A stretch of 64,000 nt of DNA. Source: Saxidomus purpurata. Its lineage: Eukaryota > Mollusca > Bivalvia > Venerida > Veneridae. Shown piece by piece: positions 32,968 through 44,439 of the stretch. The stretch covers positions 30,366,082-30,430,081 of the forward strand of contig JAFMSR010000001.1 in NCBI GenBank assembly GCA_022818135.1, given 5' to 3'. A program made the translations under genes and the position numbers. The notes beneath the pieces were generated by a model that ran no database searches, had not been told where the DNA came from, and saw only the letters and a program-made list of their open reading frames with translations. The first letter of the stretch is position 1, and each line of letters opens with the position of its first letter.

Positions 32968-33690
32968 TTATATACTTTCATATTGCCCCGTTTACTTTGC
33001 CTTAGAGAGTTCGTTCAGTATTCTACGGTACTGCACGTTGGCAAGGAATGATACTGAACGTTGGCAAGGGGGGCGGTCTTAGCGATCAGCTGTACGGACT
33101 ATTTTATTTGTTTGTAAACATCGTTTTACTGAGGTTTATATGTCGAAGTGTGACCGTTTTTTACAATTAAATAAACTACGGTCTTAAAATAAAAAAGAAA
33201 CTTCAATCGTTTTCAAGTAGACATAAAAGAATTTCATTTTTTAAAAGGTTCGAATTTTTTAGGGCACGCAATACCAGTTCTGGTTACGAAAGTTACTGGT
33301 ACGTAGTTCAGCCAAGTATTGATAAACAAAATGAACGAAGTTTTGCATGTAGTCATAAGAAAGAGAAAACATTTTTAGGAACGTACATCAAGTTGATGTA
33401 TTCACATTTCAAAGTACAAACCCGCATCCGTAGAAAAAGTCTTGCGTTTTTCAAAACAAGATGTCGGACGGCAACTGAAATTTCTAACCGTATAATTGAC
33501 GTCAACGTTTCTCCTAATAAATGACGTCACGTATAAACAACAATATTGAATCGAGTCTATTAATACGCAATAAAGAAAATGTACATGGTGAAATAGTACG
33601 CTAGTTGTCTGAGAAATTTCAAGATTCATTTATTGTTTTTTGCTAACAGAATGTCATTTTTGTTCATATTCAATATGAAAGTATATAATA
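32968..33690 (+). mobile_element. 723-bp TIR unit, copy 2
   Basis: Same orientation, same length and very similar sequence to copy 1, with termini TTATATACTTTC and GAAAGTATATAATAA. It is followed by the short hairpin 33694-33735 (17-bp arms, 8-base loop tggcgaaa). Confidence 0.65.
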
Positions 33691-34130
33691 AAAAGGTTAT
33701 TGAACTTGTATGGCGAAATACAAGTTCAATAACCTATAATACGGAATATTCAAATCATGCAAAAGTATCATTTGGTGTAAAAGTTAAGCAGTATAAGTCA
33801 AATGAATCTCAGCGGCCAAAGGTTTTCCATACGTGAAATGCAACTTACAGGGAACAATTTAGAAATAAAATTAACTCTGAAAAATATAAGTTAGGCGAAA
33901 TTGTAAATAACGAAAGTTACTCGATGAGAAGGTTGGGATATACACGGAATATATTACAAATATAGCCAACAAATACTTTGAGAAAACTTCCGTATGTGAA
34001 AATAAGGGATATCATGATAATAAATCATCTGAAAGAAAACAATGGTTTTACGAAACTTGTAAAGAAAAAGGGCAGCGATACAGAGATTAAAAAAGAAAAA
34101 ATATACATGTGCTAGAAATGAAGAAAATTT

Positions 34131-35514
34131 TATTATGTGTATTCACGATTTGACCATATGGTTGGTATCATCAACTCAACACAGTTGTCATTTTCAATTG
34201 TTTACAATTTATCGGTCGCGCATGTAATGTTTAAGGCGTGAAAAATACTTGTAGGTGTGAGAGTACAATTAGCAGACTACAATTAATGTTGCGTGAATAA
34301 TTGCTTAATTACGCCACTCATTAAATACGCCCGCAACGTTTGATCTTTTGTTGTAGAGATATATTTTAAGACAAACATTATTAGCATTATTAGCAACTAT
34401 GCATCCAATTAGCACCGATTTATTTGCTAAGGTTTGCATTTACTTAATTAATTGAGGTCTTCATTCTGCATACTATTGGATGTATCAAAATGACCAATGA
34501 ACAGATAAGAAGTTTTAGTAAAACATGATGTTAGATTTTGTTTTATAAAGTATGGTTTATTTCCTAAAATAAAATATATAGTTGTTTACTTAAACATTGT
34601 TTATGTTCTTTGTTTCAATTAAAAGAGTCAGTCAAGAAGTCCGATTCTGAGCATATTTTAATCTGTTGATAAGTTTCCTGGAAAGCGGAACTCTATGATA
34701 CCGGACTTTTTCCCTTGTCAGCACAGGGTCCGGCTTTCAGGGAGTTTACTGTATATGTTAAATCGGTATAACTAACACTCTCGTGTGCCTGTACTGTACT
34801 ATTGTGTAGATGTGTTTTCATTTTTTGTTTCTATGCTATTGTATCGTTATTGTTGCCATCATGCCATAATTTATATGTAATATGGTTAATGTCAACAATA
34901 TGGTGTATATGCATACGACTAAATAAATTATCTGTTCTGTTTTGTTCTGTATTCTTCGAATTGGAGTGCCGTTCTATTGTAACGCGGTTATTTTTTTTTA
35001 TTTTACATTGTAGGAATAGTTTTATTTGTTACTAAAATGTTAATTTTGTTTATTCGTCTATCGTGTTTTAAACATTCGTAATTGCCGATTTATTTTTTGT
35101 CGTGTGAATTACTAAATATGCCATTACCGCATTATATTTTGTCGTGTTTGTCACTTTATAAGTTTCGTTTTTGCAGAATCATTATTTGTATGCACTATTT
35201 TATGTTACTAATGTTTCGAAAATTACCTTGACCAGTTGTGTCACCGTTGATATATGACACAGAATAAAACGTATGTTACACCAAACAATGCATTTAATTA
35301 ACACAGTGTATAAAGTCGAACCTGCTTTTTCACCACGCTTAGTAGACATTTCTATTTTTTTCGGTGTTTTACCTCGCGGCGCAAGTAATTTAATTGAACT
35401 ATTTTACCTTTGTTGGTGTTTGCAGAATTAAAATTGCATGCCATTGTAGGCGTTTCATACCTTCACATAATCGACTATTGAAATATTTAAGCGTACTCGG
35501 TATTTTTGGACACG
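34131..35514. other. Unassigned, with a possible pogo/Tigger-like end at 34690-34755
   Basis: AT-rich. The stretch with 'accggactttttcccttgtc' and 'ccggctttcagggagtttac' ending in TGTA resembles, from memory, the terminal region of pogo/Tigger-like DNA transposons in molluscs. No matching opposite end was found. Open frame 34802-35035 has no recognisable domain. Confidence 0.3.
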
Positions 35515-35517
35515 TTA

Positions 35518-36126
35518 TACCGTATATCGGGTTTTTTTCGCGTGTGTCTAATTTTCGCTATATTCGCGAGCAGTGACAATCGCGAACTTAAGAATCAGCG
35601 AAAATTTAGTACAACATTTCGCGAAATTGTAAGTTATACATGTATCACGATTAGCACATTATCTTACACAAACTGTATAATTATCATATTAAATAAGGTG
35701 TCAGTTGTTTACCTTACTTACTTGAATGTAATATCAGGATAGGTGTTGAATACTAACCTCTTAAGATAATTGAGCATTAAAACAGTTGAAACCTGTAAAA
35801 ACTATCTCCACGAAAGTGTGAAAGTCATTATCGATGCGCCATAAATACTATTCATTCAATGAATATACATGATGTATTACCATTTGTTGTTTATTTTAGC
35901 AAACAAATAAAACAACCGGAGCAGTTCGAGATACCTGTTTATAGCACTGTCACAAAGTAATTTCCTTTAATTATAAAACAATGTCATGGTTAATTGCCCC
36001 ACTTGGTCAAAAAACGCGAAAATCAAAATCAACTTTTTTAAAATCGCGAAAATTAGAATCGCTAAAATTTAAACCGGACCAAAATCGCGAAATTTGATGT
36101 ACGCGAAAATAACCCGATATACGGTA
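35518..36126. mobile_element. 609-bp TIR element with TTA target duplication (Harbinger-like MITE)
   Basis: The left end TACCGTATATCGGGTT is the reverse complement of the right end AACCCGATATACGGTA, and TTA is present directly outside both ends (35515-35517 and 36127-36129). TIR similarity extends inward as TTTTCGCG / CGCGAAAA words. TTA/TAA duplications are characteristic of PIF/Harbinger elements (and ISL2EU relatives). No transposase is encoded. Confidence 0.75.
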
Positions 36127-36560
36127 TTACATCACCAGATATCAGTTGTTTATTGTACATGTAAAGCATAAATGTAGCGAATAGATTGTTGTGTTTCTTT
36201 CTTTTGTGCATTCCGTTTATGTTCTCCCACATTGTAGACATTTGTCTTATTTATTCTTATAACAAAAGGCATGGTTGGTGATAGGTGAAGAGATGATAAT
36301 TTTTTCCACGGAGATAAAACGTTTTGACCTTTCTATTATTAAGAAAGCATACCGGGAATGTTGTGTAATGTCCGAATCACAATGCCTTTTTATCGCTACA
36401 TTGTACTGCGACGAAACATTTAATGTTTCCTTTTGAATATACATTCATTTTTTTTTAGTATTATTATAGTATTGCATGGAACGGTGTGACGAGGACGATC
36501 GATGCTTATCTCGCTTATTTCCTTACCTCTCGCTATCCAAAACACTACTGAGAATACGCA

Positions 36561-36963
36561 TGTATGTACATTGTATGTATGTATTTGAGAGTTTTATCGT
36601 TTGTACCGGATAATCCACATGGCCAACGCCGCCAGAAGAGTTCATTACTTTTCAACGCGATATAACAATAAAATTTTGCCTTTCAGTACATCCAATAAAG
36701 GATCCCTGGAGTTCAACTTGCAGTAGTAGATGTTATGTGTTATTTAAGGTTTCGGGGGCTAGTGCAAGATACAGAACGTGTCCCGTTCCAGAGACACCCC
36801 TGGTTCTTTAACATGCCCGGTGAACAGCTGCGATACATTGGACCTCGGTTTTAAGGTCTCATCCGAAAGACCATTTGTTATGTAAGTGGAGGAGCGGGGG
36901 ATCGAACCTGCAATTCTTGGATTACAAGTCCTATGCGTTACTACTGGACCACTGATCCGCTCC
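36561..36963 (-). mobile_element. tRNA-headed SINE, second full copy, with an inserted LINE tail
   Basis: Flanked by TGAGAATACGCA (36549-36560) and TGAGTATACGCA (36964-36975), a 12-bp duplication with one mismatch. The minus-strand head begins GGAGCGGATCAGTGG, with box B GGTTCGATCCC and Thr-like UGU anticodon loop, then the same central block as the SINE at 17.2-17.5 kb (gaggtccaatgtat; accaggggtgtctctgg), and an ATACATACATAC tail. 36664-36733 matches the 3' end of the LINE at 40738-40811, a short LINE tail inserted within the SINE. Confidence 0.8.
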
Positions 36964-37189
36964 TGAGTATACGCAGTAGGTCACTTTTTATTAAATATGC
37001 GACGTTCATAGAAGGTTACATTTTGATAGGTCGAACGATTTACTTCGGGACCCATTTTGATTGTTCATTTTCCGGGGAATGACGAAGACCAATCAGAAGT
37101 TATTTGTATCGAATACTTGAAATGTATAACCAATGAAATATCAGCCTCGCTTTAAACGCGAGACCGTTTAAAAAGTAGAAGGCACTTCG

Positions 37190-38345
37190 GCGGGCATACT
37201 GCTCTCTGCCCCTCGTGGCGTGCACGTCGCGGAGCAGGCACTGGGTCTCGACTTTTGCTTGACTTAGGTCTTGTAACTGTCGGGGCCTCGGCTAACGACA
37301 AGGGGTTGTCCCTGACAAGGGCCGTTTGTCTTTATTCGCACGATGCTGTGTAGAACACCACCAGATGCGGGGACGGCGATGCACCAGATGCGGCGTCGGC
37401 GATCAAGACCTACAAGAACCCTACGTGCCGGTGACGTGTGCCGGGTGGTCGGGGATTTATACGCTTCAACTCCAAGATGGCGATGGCGGTGCCTTGAGAA
37501 GACCTCCTTACAGTGACTGTGCTGGGGGGAGGCACGAGAGTCCTTTTTAGGACTTTCTACCTTCGGCTGCGTTTCAGACAAGCCCTTGTAAGGGCTATTT
37601 CGGACTCTAAATTCTATCTTTGCCAGTGGAACTGGGGAGAAGGAAATGAGTGGTTGGCGAACATGTGCTCTGGGCAGCTTTTTGGGGCTGGCTGGGGCTG
37701 GTATCCAGCACTCCTGCTTAAGCTACAGAGTCGCATCACATGTGGAGCTGCCCTGGTCTGGGTGGATGCTTGAAGTCGACTTGTTTTGACTGAGAGTATC
37801 TGCCTATATAGGCTAGGGTATTGGGCTGAGTTGATATTTGCAGTCGCCTAGTTTTGACTGTAAATACTGGCTCAGGCTAGGTTTCTGGTATAGGCGGACG
37901 CACAGTCAAATAGATGTGGGTCTAGCCTGTCTCTCGAACAGTGCCGTATGCAGGGTTCTCCGTAGAGAGGGGGTTTCTTTGACTTTTTGTTAGCCTTCTT
38001 GAGTAACCCTGCGCACTGTGCAAGAATGTACGATCACTCGGTTTGATTGCGGACCCGTAGTGAGCTCGTCGTGCATTCCGGCAGAGAGACCACAGAAATG
38101 CTTTGCATGTGATGGGGCGGTGGTGAAAGCTTGAGGGAGCCACTACCATCAGGGCACTATGTCGCGGACTGCTCGTTAGATATCTCACCAGGAAAACTGA
38201 CTTATACTGATTGGAAATTGCAGTCAGGTAAATTTTCTCCTACTTTCGGACTCAAAAATTGCATTTTTAGGGGCATGAATAGGAGAACATGCCGGGTCGT
38301 ACCGTTTATATACCTCGCCAGAGGGTGGTGGACCTAATAAGCACT
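37190..38345 (+). mobile_element. ~1.1 kb GC-rich retroposon, copy 1
   Basis: Matches 42898-43904 in ordered blocks: gcgtgcacgtcgcggagc at the 5' side, aactgtcggggcctc, gccagtggaactggggagaa, ctacagagtcgcatca, gatatctcaccaggaaa, ggaaattgcagtcaggtaaa. The body is much richer in GC than its surroundings. The 3' end near 38345 carries a short ACAAACAAACAAA run. The open frames here are not shared in register with copy 2, so the sequence is probably non-coding. Confidence 0.6.
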
Positions 38346-38980
38346 TATACAAACAAACAAAGGTGGGCACACCCATTCTATTTCTAAAATATGACGTGGA
38401 CAAACCTTTAGATGACGAAAATACGAGATGAAAGTTACTTCGATTTACTTAAAGATACAACGCTACTGTGGTTAGACCTCGGACAGGTACGTTTACGTTA
38501 CGTATAGCCGCAGAGGGCCCCCTCCCTTTCTCTCGCCCCCATAGGATGAGGGGGGGGGGGTGATAGGAGGGGAGATGATAGGTTATAATAGAAACAAATA
38601 AATATATATTTTTCTGCGTTGCATAGTACTAGATATGATCAATTTATCATTTAATTTCATCCGTTTGACATCAAAATGTTTCACATTGTCTTCCTGGCAA
38701 AACGATGGATCACGTAATAAACGCAGTAAAGTTTGATGTGTCACCCTGTATTTCATAAAATTCAATTACTTCATAAATTGTTGAAAGTTCACTCCGTACG
38801 TCCTGTTCTGCCTCACTAATAAGTCACAAAATTTGTCTGGTCCAGTTATCGGAAAATGAAAAACACTACCTAATGTTTTCCACGACCTTCACTAGTATCC
38901 GTGTTTCCCTCTACGTATTTGAAATTGATCCGCGGCGCATACCGTCATTGAGTATTCGCGAGTTATACCAAGTTTTATGC
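38346..38980. other. Unassigned, with a poly-G run
   Basis: Contains a G-run at 38550-38560 (gaggggggggggtg) and no gene or repeat partner. Confidence 0.35.
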
Positions 38981-39801
38981 ATCAGTAGAACAGCGCGCTC
39001 GACTTTTTTAGTGCTTGCCAATAAAACAAAACTTTGACAGTTAAGGGCACACAAGACTTTAACTAGGAATTTCTAAGTACAAATCAATTTTAACAGAGTT
39101 ATCTTCTCTTGCTTACAGATAGGTCTCATGATGGTACATAAGTACTCCAACTTTCAAAGTAATATCTCAAATGGTTAAGTCAACAAGTGGACAAGAATGA
39201 AAATTTTAACTGAGTTTCTAAGTCAAAAAGGGCCATAATTCAAATAAAATCCTTGACAGAATTACCTTCTCCTGCTCATGTTTGGGGATCATAATAGTAA
39301 ACAAGTATTCCAACTTTCAAATTAATATCTCAAACAGTTTAGTCAAAAAGTGGACTGGTACGAAAAACTTAACCAAGATTCTAAGTCGATAAAGGGCCTT
39401 AATTTTTAAAACAAATCCCTGACAGAGTTACCTTCTCTTGCCTACAGATGGGGGTAATGATGTAAACAAGCATTCAAAGTTTCAAAGCAATATCTCAAAG
39501 GGTTAAGACAATAAGTGGATTTTACCCATATTCAATGTATTTTCTAAGTAAAAAAGGGGCATAATTCTGTCAAAAACCTTGATAGAGTTATGTACTCTTG
39601 TCTGTTGATGTAGGTCATGATGGTTAACAAGTATGGTTAGTTTCAAAGCCATACCTCTAATAGTTTTGAAATAAAGTGGGGTGGTACGAAAAACTTAACC
39701 AAGGTGTGACACCAACGCGGACGCCGACGCCGACGCAGACGCAGACGCCGACGCCGAGGCGAGTAGGATAGCTACCCTTTTCTTGGAAAAGTCGTGCTAA
39801 A
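38981..39801. mobile_element. Tandem-repeat-filled element, copy A3 (5' damaged)
   Basis: Closely similar to copy A2 throughout (gtgcttgccaataaaacaaa; gggcacacaagactttaact). The opening ACAAGAG and left hairpin strand are missing, and it starts at about 'gtagaacagcgcgctcgac'. The right end is AAAAGTCGTGCTAAAA at 39801, with one change in the subterminal inverted repeat (GTCGTGC for GTCGAGC). A GACGCC/GACGCA simple repeat precedes it (39718-39757). Confidence 0.6.
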
Positions 39802-40734
39802 AATGACGCTCGGTGCATCTACACGGATGTTTACATTATATACAGATATTGTTTTCTTTTTGTTCAGGCTATGTAGTTTTGTAGAAGCTGACCCAAAAGT
39901 GGACTTCAAAAATCCAAGGTATATTTATAATTAATGTTGTTTTTTTTTGTCGCCAAAGTACTTATTTTATAGTCAAACAGCTATTTTATCAGACAAAAAT
40001 TGCCAGGTTCCTGTTCTGTCAATGACAGGTGTATAACAGGGAATTTCAAAAAAAAAAAATTCAACGAACATGTTACACACTAGCACAATGTGGTAAATGT
40101 CTACATACATGTCTATATAATGCCAATTCGTGTGTTTTTGTATAACTGTTTACAACCAATAAGAGGTTTGCATCGAGAACTACACAAGGGAAAATGTATT
40201 AGCCACTTAGATGTTTCATTAAAATATTCACAAGTAAATTCGCTCTATATTTCCCGATTGAATGACGAAAAAGTGCAAATCATGATCAGACTGCACCTTT
40301 GTATAGTCCGATCATGATCTACACCAGTTATAAAGGTAGAAATATCGGGTTCCGACTAAGTAAGCGTTAAGTGCTCAACACTATCCACGTTCCTTATTGT
40401 ATAGGTTTAGTAAAACAATCAGCTTCATTGAAGAATTTCATGATTTTCAAAGATAAATGTAGCAAACCCATGATAATAAAGTGCATGTATCAGTTTTGTG
40501 ATAAGAAAAAGAGAAAAGAGATAAAAAAAGATCAAAGCAGTCTGGGTGGGTAACTGCATTGTGAGAGGAAAAAGAAAAAGATGGATGGGCACTAGCATAA
40601 GGCACTCAGCAAAATGTTCACTTTATGAGAACTATTGAGATTTATAAATTAGTTGGCAAGCACTGCAAATGGTGTCCATAATTTATTAAACCTGTCAAGC
40701 GTAAATGGTTTAAAAGAATTCAACTTTTCAACTT
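39802..40734. other. Unassigned, with a small palindrome
   Basis: ATCATGATC occurs twice around 40279-40318 in an imperfect hairpin (atcatgatcagact...agtccgatcatgat). Short open frames at 40090-40553 show no family signature. Confidence 0.35.
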
Positions 40735-40836
40735 ATTATAACAATGAAATTTTGCCTTTCAGTACATCTAATAAAGGAACCCTGGAGTTCAACTTGCAGT
40801 AGTAGATGTATAACTTTGTAGTCATGATAATACAGT

Positions 40837-41064
40837 TTAGAACAGACGGATAGGATGCATTACCCAACGAAATGTTGGCACAAGAAAACGCTGCTGTATT
40901 TTTCCACACAATCTGTTTATCCATGTTTGAACACTACACCAGAAGTTATGTATAATATCACATTCCCAAAATAAATGTTTTAAGGATTCTACCTGTTGAT
41001 TACAGAAAGAACATAAATTACTGTCCACCAAACCCATTTTCTGTAACAGATATTTCGAACCCAA
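40837..41064 (-). pseudogene. LINE C-terminal CCHC/HC-type segment
   Basis: CSFC...H...C spacing (LCSFCNQQVESLKHLFWEC, then HNFW) matches the zf-RVT-like segment at the C-terminus of Tx1/plant-type LINE RTs. It follows the 41086-41532 piece after a stop at 41085-41088. Confidence 0.75.
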
Positions 41065-41085
41065 AATACGATGATTTATCCTAAA

Positions 41086-41730
41086 CTAAAACCACTGTAA
41101 TTTTGTATCCTTAGTACACTTAAATGGCAATATATAAGTACCTTTCCAACTGAAATTTCTTAAATTCAACTCTTGTGACCACTTCTGTTGAGAAACCGGT
41201 TGACATTTTTTATTGTTTAAAGAGTCATACATTTTCCTGCATCCTTTTCCACCTGAGTTTATAGTCTCAATAGATAAGGGTTGTAACGGGTTAGTTTCCT
41301 TTAAAGCCTTATGAACTATATGAAGGTTATCTAAATCTGATCTCAGTGCAAATATTATTTTGCTATATTGTAAGAAGTTAGTTCTAGTGTGATATACTTC
41401 TTGGATTTCTTCTAAAGTATAAAAGTTTCCATAAGGGCTCATGAAGTCGTTGACTAAGAAAACCCCCTTTTCTAAGAAAGAATGGTCCACCAAAACTCTA
41501 CCACCTAACTTAAATTTTGTATTGTTCCACACAGGCTCAGTTAAAAACTCATGCCAATTAGATATTTTGTGCCTTTCAATAAGAGTTACAACTCCTTTCC
41601 AAACATCCCTCCAAAACTCATTTTGGATTACATTTAGTTTCTGTTTTATAAAAGCATTACCATTGCTTCCAAATTTTGTAATAATAGGACATATTACTAT
41701 GTTAGTCTATGTTTAAATAACTGACCAGTG
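41086..41730 (-). pseudogene. LINE post-RT region
   Basis: An open minus-strand frame extends beyond the first Met and includes QNEFWRDVWKGVVTLIERHK, followed by WNNTKFKLGGRVLV and the HTRTNFLQYSKIIFALR helix. It lies between the truncated RT N-terminus and the Cys/His segment. This part of Tx1-like LINEs has no assigned catalytic role. Confidence 0.65.
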
Positions 41731-41747
41731 TTTGGAGTATTGCATCG

Positions 41748-41987
41748 TTAACACCATAGAATATGACGGTTAACTGAATCGTACGCTTTATGTCGATACA
41801 TGAAAGCACAAAACGTTGATAACGTCTTCTTTTTTCTTGTTTCAATAACATTTGTTAGTATGGAAAGATGATCTATTGTAATTTTATTCTTTCTTAACCC
41901 ATTTTGACCGTCAGACAGAACATTTTCTGATTCAATGCATGCTGTTAATTTCTCATTGAGCAAGGAACAACACAATGTTGTATACAA
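41748..41987 (-). pseudogene. LINE RT N-terminal (fingers/palm A) fragment
   Basis: Contains LLNEKLTACIESENVLSDGQ, then GLRKNKITIDHLSILTN and the palm A-like FMYRHKAYDSVNRHIL, where the first catalytic Asp normally precedes (F-D-F-x-KAYD); here FMYRHKAYD lacks it. It is cut at the end of palm A. Confidence 0.75.
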
Positions 41988-41990
41988 TAA

Positions 41991-42884
41991 GTGTCATAGT
42001 AATACTTCCTTAGAACAGTAGGTCATGCATGTTACTTATATAGCTCTTAAGAATTGGATTTGATATACGTTTGCCCCCACTTTCTGGAATGTTTCCTTTA
42101 TTGTGCACGTGGCATTAAGAAGAGAGAAATATTTTGACAGTTTGAGACATGTACAAGTAGCTCTTGACAAAAAACTGATAATTTCGGATTATAAAATTAT
42201 TATTTTCGAAAAGACAATGTTCTATGTAAGTGTAAGTTTCATTAAAATTTTGAAATAAAACACCAAAAAAACTCTATATTTAAAGAGTGATATGTGTTGC
42301 CGGGGTTGTTTATTTTGATCCGACATCATGCTAAGTCGTTTGTAACGACATCGTAATTAAAACGTCATTGACGTCTGGTAGTTTCAAAAAACTCTAAATG
42401 TAAAATTTCCACTTTTATTGATAAATAAACATTAATCAGTAAAACGTATAATAAAATTCAAATGCGGCACCGCGAAACACCGTGTCCAGTATCTGCAATT
42501 GTTGATAACAAACGGACACCGTGAAAACAAAAATAATATCAAACAGGGAATGCCACGTACCAAAAACGCACTTAATATAGTGACGGGTCTTCTGATGTAT
42601 TCTTTGGGTGAATATATTGTTTCCGAACGGAATAAAAACGGCAACTATATATATATATAAAAAACATGCGACTTTGCTCTTTGTCAATATCGACCTCTCC
42701 CCTAAAAAAAAACAAGGGAAAAGAAATAACGATTATAACTTAAAAAAAAAAACAACAACATATTTTTATGTTTTAAAAACCAATTCTAACATAAAATGTG
42801 ATATTTTTGCCCATTTTGCCGGTGTTTTAACAGGAGAATGTTAATGGGGAGATTCACGCGCCGTTATAACCGGTTTTCATTTAT
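41991..42884. other. Unassigned AT-rich sequence
   Basis: No gene recognised. A short (TA)n run lies at 42645-42658, and poly-A stretches near 42700-42750. The overlapping minus frames 42432-42687 have no motif. Confidence 0.35.
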
Positions 42885-42897
42885 GCGCAGTACAGGG

Positions 42898-43904
42898 GGC
42901 GTGCACGTCGCGGAGCGGGCGTGGGGTCTCGACGGAAACTAGGTCAACACACACAACAGGACTTCGGTCCACTTGTACTTCGGTACACCGACCTAGTAAC
43001 TGTCGGGGCCTCAGCTAACAATGAGGGGGTGACTCTAACAAGAGCCGTTTGTTGTTTTCACGAACAGAAGACCTCCGGGATGAGATGGGCACCACTCTGC
43101 TAGAATCCCTGTGTGCCGGTGACGACTGCCGGGTGACAGGGGACCTTCTAAACAGACAGCGAGATGGCAGCTTGCGGTTCTATCACAGACAACAGAAGTC
43201 CTCCCTTACAGTGTTTGTGCTTGGAGGGAGGCAACCTTTCTTGCCACGTTCGGACAGGGTCACTCACATCTATGTCGGAATTGGCCGCGTGGGTGACCTA
43301 CTTTTGGGACTCTAAATTTCTCTTTAGCCAGTGGAACTGGGGAGAAGGACGATTGAGCGACCGACAGCTTGTGCTCTGGTAAGTCTGATGGCAGGGGCTG
43401 GTACCCCTATTCTCATTGATTAGGCTACAGAGTCGCATCATGTGTGGGGCAGCTCGGATACTTGAGATCGCATCATGCAGCGGGAAACCTGGAATGGGTG
43501 GTGTGCTAACTTAGGTTGGCCCGCCCAATCTGGGGAACTCTGGAGTGGTGATGAACTTGCTGACCTTTTTTTGATAGTAGGCCCACCCGCGCAAAGAGTG
43601 GAGCTAAACTACGCCTATTTGTAATTTTTGGCCGCTCTGGTTATGTGCTGCGGCCGTGGCCGAGGCCTGAGTAAATCACTACCACCAGAGTGCTTGCTGT
43701 CGAATGTTCACGGATATCTCACCAGGAAAGCTAGCTGATACTGACTGGAAATTGCAGTCAGGTAAATTTCTCCCATCTTTGACTTCAAAATTATTTTTTA
43801 GGCATGACGGGAGATATGCCGGGGTCTCAGCCAGATATTAAGCTAACATAAGTGCTCTTTTGGACGGACCTTGATCAAATTCTCATCAAATCAAATCAAA
43901 TCAA
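42898..43904 (+). mobile_element. ~1.0 kb GC-rich retroposon, copy 2, with 13-bp target duplication
   Basis: Flanked by identical GCGCAGTACAGGG at 42885-42897 and 43905-43917, and ends in a 3' tail of ATCAAATCAAATCAAATCAA. These are hallmarks of target-primed reverse transcription, so it is a LINE-mobilised, SINE-like or 5'-truncated LINE 3'-UTR element. The body is GC-rich with words shared with copy 1 at 37.2-38.3 kb. Open frames at 43049-43382 are not conserved in copy 1. The partner LINE is unknown. Confidence 0.75.
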
Positions 43905-43917
43905 GCGCAGTACAGGG

Positions 43918-44320
43918 CAATTGTAAACAATGGATCTGTCTCCCAAGTCTTTACATCATGTACGGCGTCAACAGTGTCGGGCTTAAAATCGCTGGTGACG
44001 CCATAAATATGACGTTAACAACACAGACGTTGTCCCGCGCATTATGGAACGTCTTACCAGTTTCATTTTCATTTTATGATCTTGTTATGCTATTTATGCT
44101 AGAATAGCGTTAACGAACGTTTTTTCGTGTTATAACACCTGCAGAAACCCTCGGGATATGTTGGTGCGTTAACCCTACAATCATACGGGAAACCCGATGA
44201 CCAACTTATTCATTTGGAGTTGCCAAAAGTAAAGAACTGTATTCAATGTATTGAGATTCGCTACATGACGTTTGCGCAGTGATTTCTATTCAAGTCTGCC
44301 TACGAGTATGCAAAACAATT
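43918..44320. other. Unassigned sequence
   Basis: No gene or repeat seen. The plus frame 43871-44107 starts in the retroposon tail and is not considered real. Confidence 0.3.
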
Positions 44321-44326
44321 AGAATA

Positions 44327-44439
44327 CTTGCTCTTAGTTGCTTGATATTTTTCTTCGTCTCCTCCTCACAGTCCGGCTTTTTCTGTGTGTCTGGTTTACA
44401 ATCATCAATTTTCTGCCCATATTTCTGCATTTCCATCCT
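44327..44439 (-). CDS. Possible small internal exon, unknown gene
   Basis: On the minus strand a good acceptor (agattatatttcag, ending at 44440) precedes a highly charged frame RMEMQKYGQKIDDCKPD, then QKKPDCEEETKKNIKQLR. The composition (Lys/Glu-rich, two Cys) is unlike the chance frames nearby. A weak donor (GTATTC) could follow near 44325. No family recognised, and no neighbouring exon was found. Confidence 0.25.

Larger units (their letters stand above)
30064..34130 (+). mobile_element. L1-like (Tx1-type) LINE remnant interrupted by two insertions
   Basis: Plus-strand order: ORF1 coiled coil (30086-30186), MITE insertion (30192-30717), rest of ORF1 (30723-31336), apurinic endonuclease-like region with stops (about 31370-32060), then a compound insertion (32105-33735). 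After that come the endonuclease end and the start of the RT linker (33740-34110: YSNHAKVSFGVKVK; KRKQWFYETCKEKR). The RT proper is absent, so the copy is truncated at about 34.13 kb. Removing the two insertions restores the expected domain order. Confidence 0.7.
40735..41990 (-). mobile_element. L1-like (Tx1-type) LINE remnant lacking the RT core
   Basis: On the minus strand: the RT N-terminal block (41987-41748; LSDGQNGLRKNKITIDHLSIL, ETRKKK, RHKAYDSVNRHILW), then an abrupt jump to the post-RT region (about 41730-41086). That region includes FGSNGNAFIKQKLNV, NNTKFKLGGRVLVDHSF and YGNFYTLEEIQEVY. It ends with a zinc-knuckle-type block (LCSFCNQQVESLKHLFWECDIIHNFW, 41064-40837) common at the end of such RTs. 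The catalytic palm (FADD region) is deleted. The 3' end near 40735 (ataacaatgaaattttgcc on the plus strand) recurs as a fragment at 36664. Confidence 0.8.

Noticed and set aside
37264..38337. Several open frames in the GC-rich 37-38 kb block
   Set aside because: The second copy of the block (42.9-43.9 kb) does not keep any of these frames, so GC-rich composition explains them.
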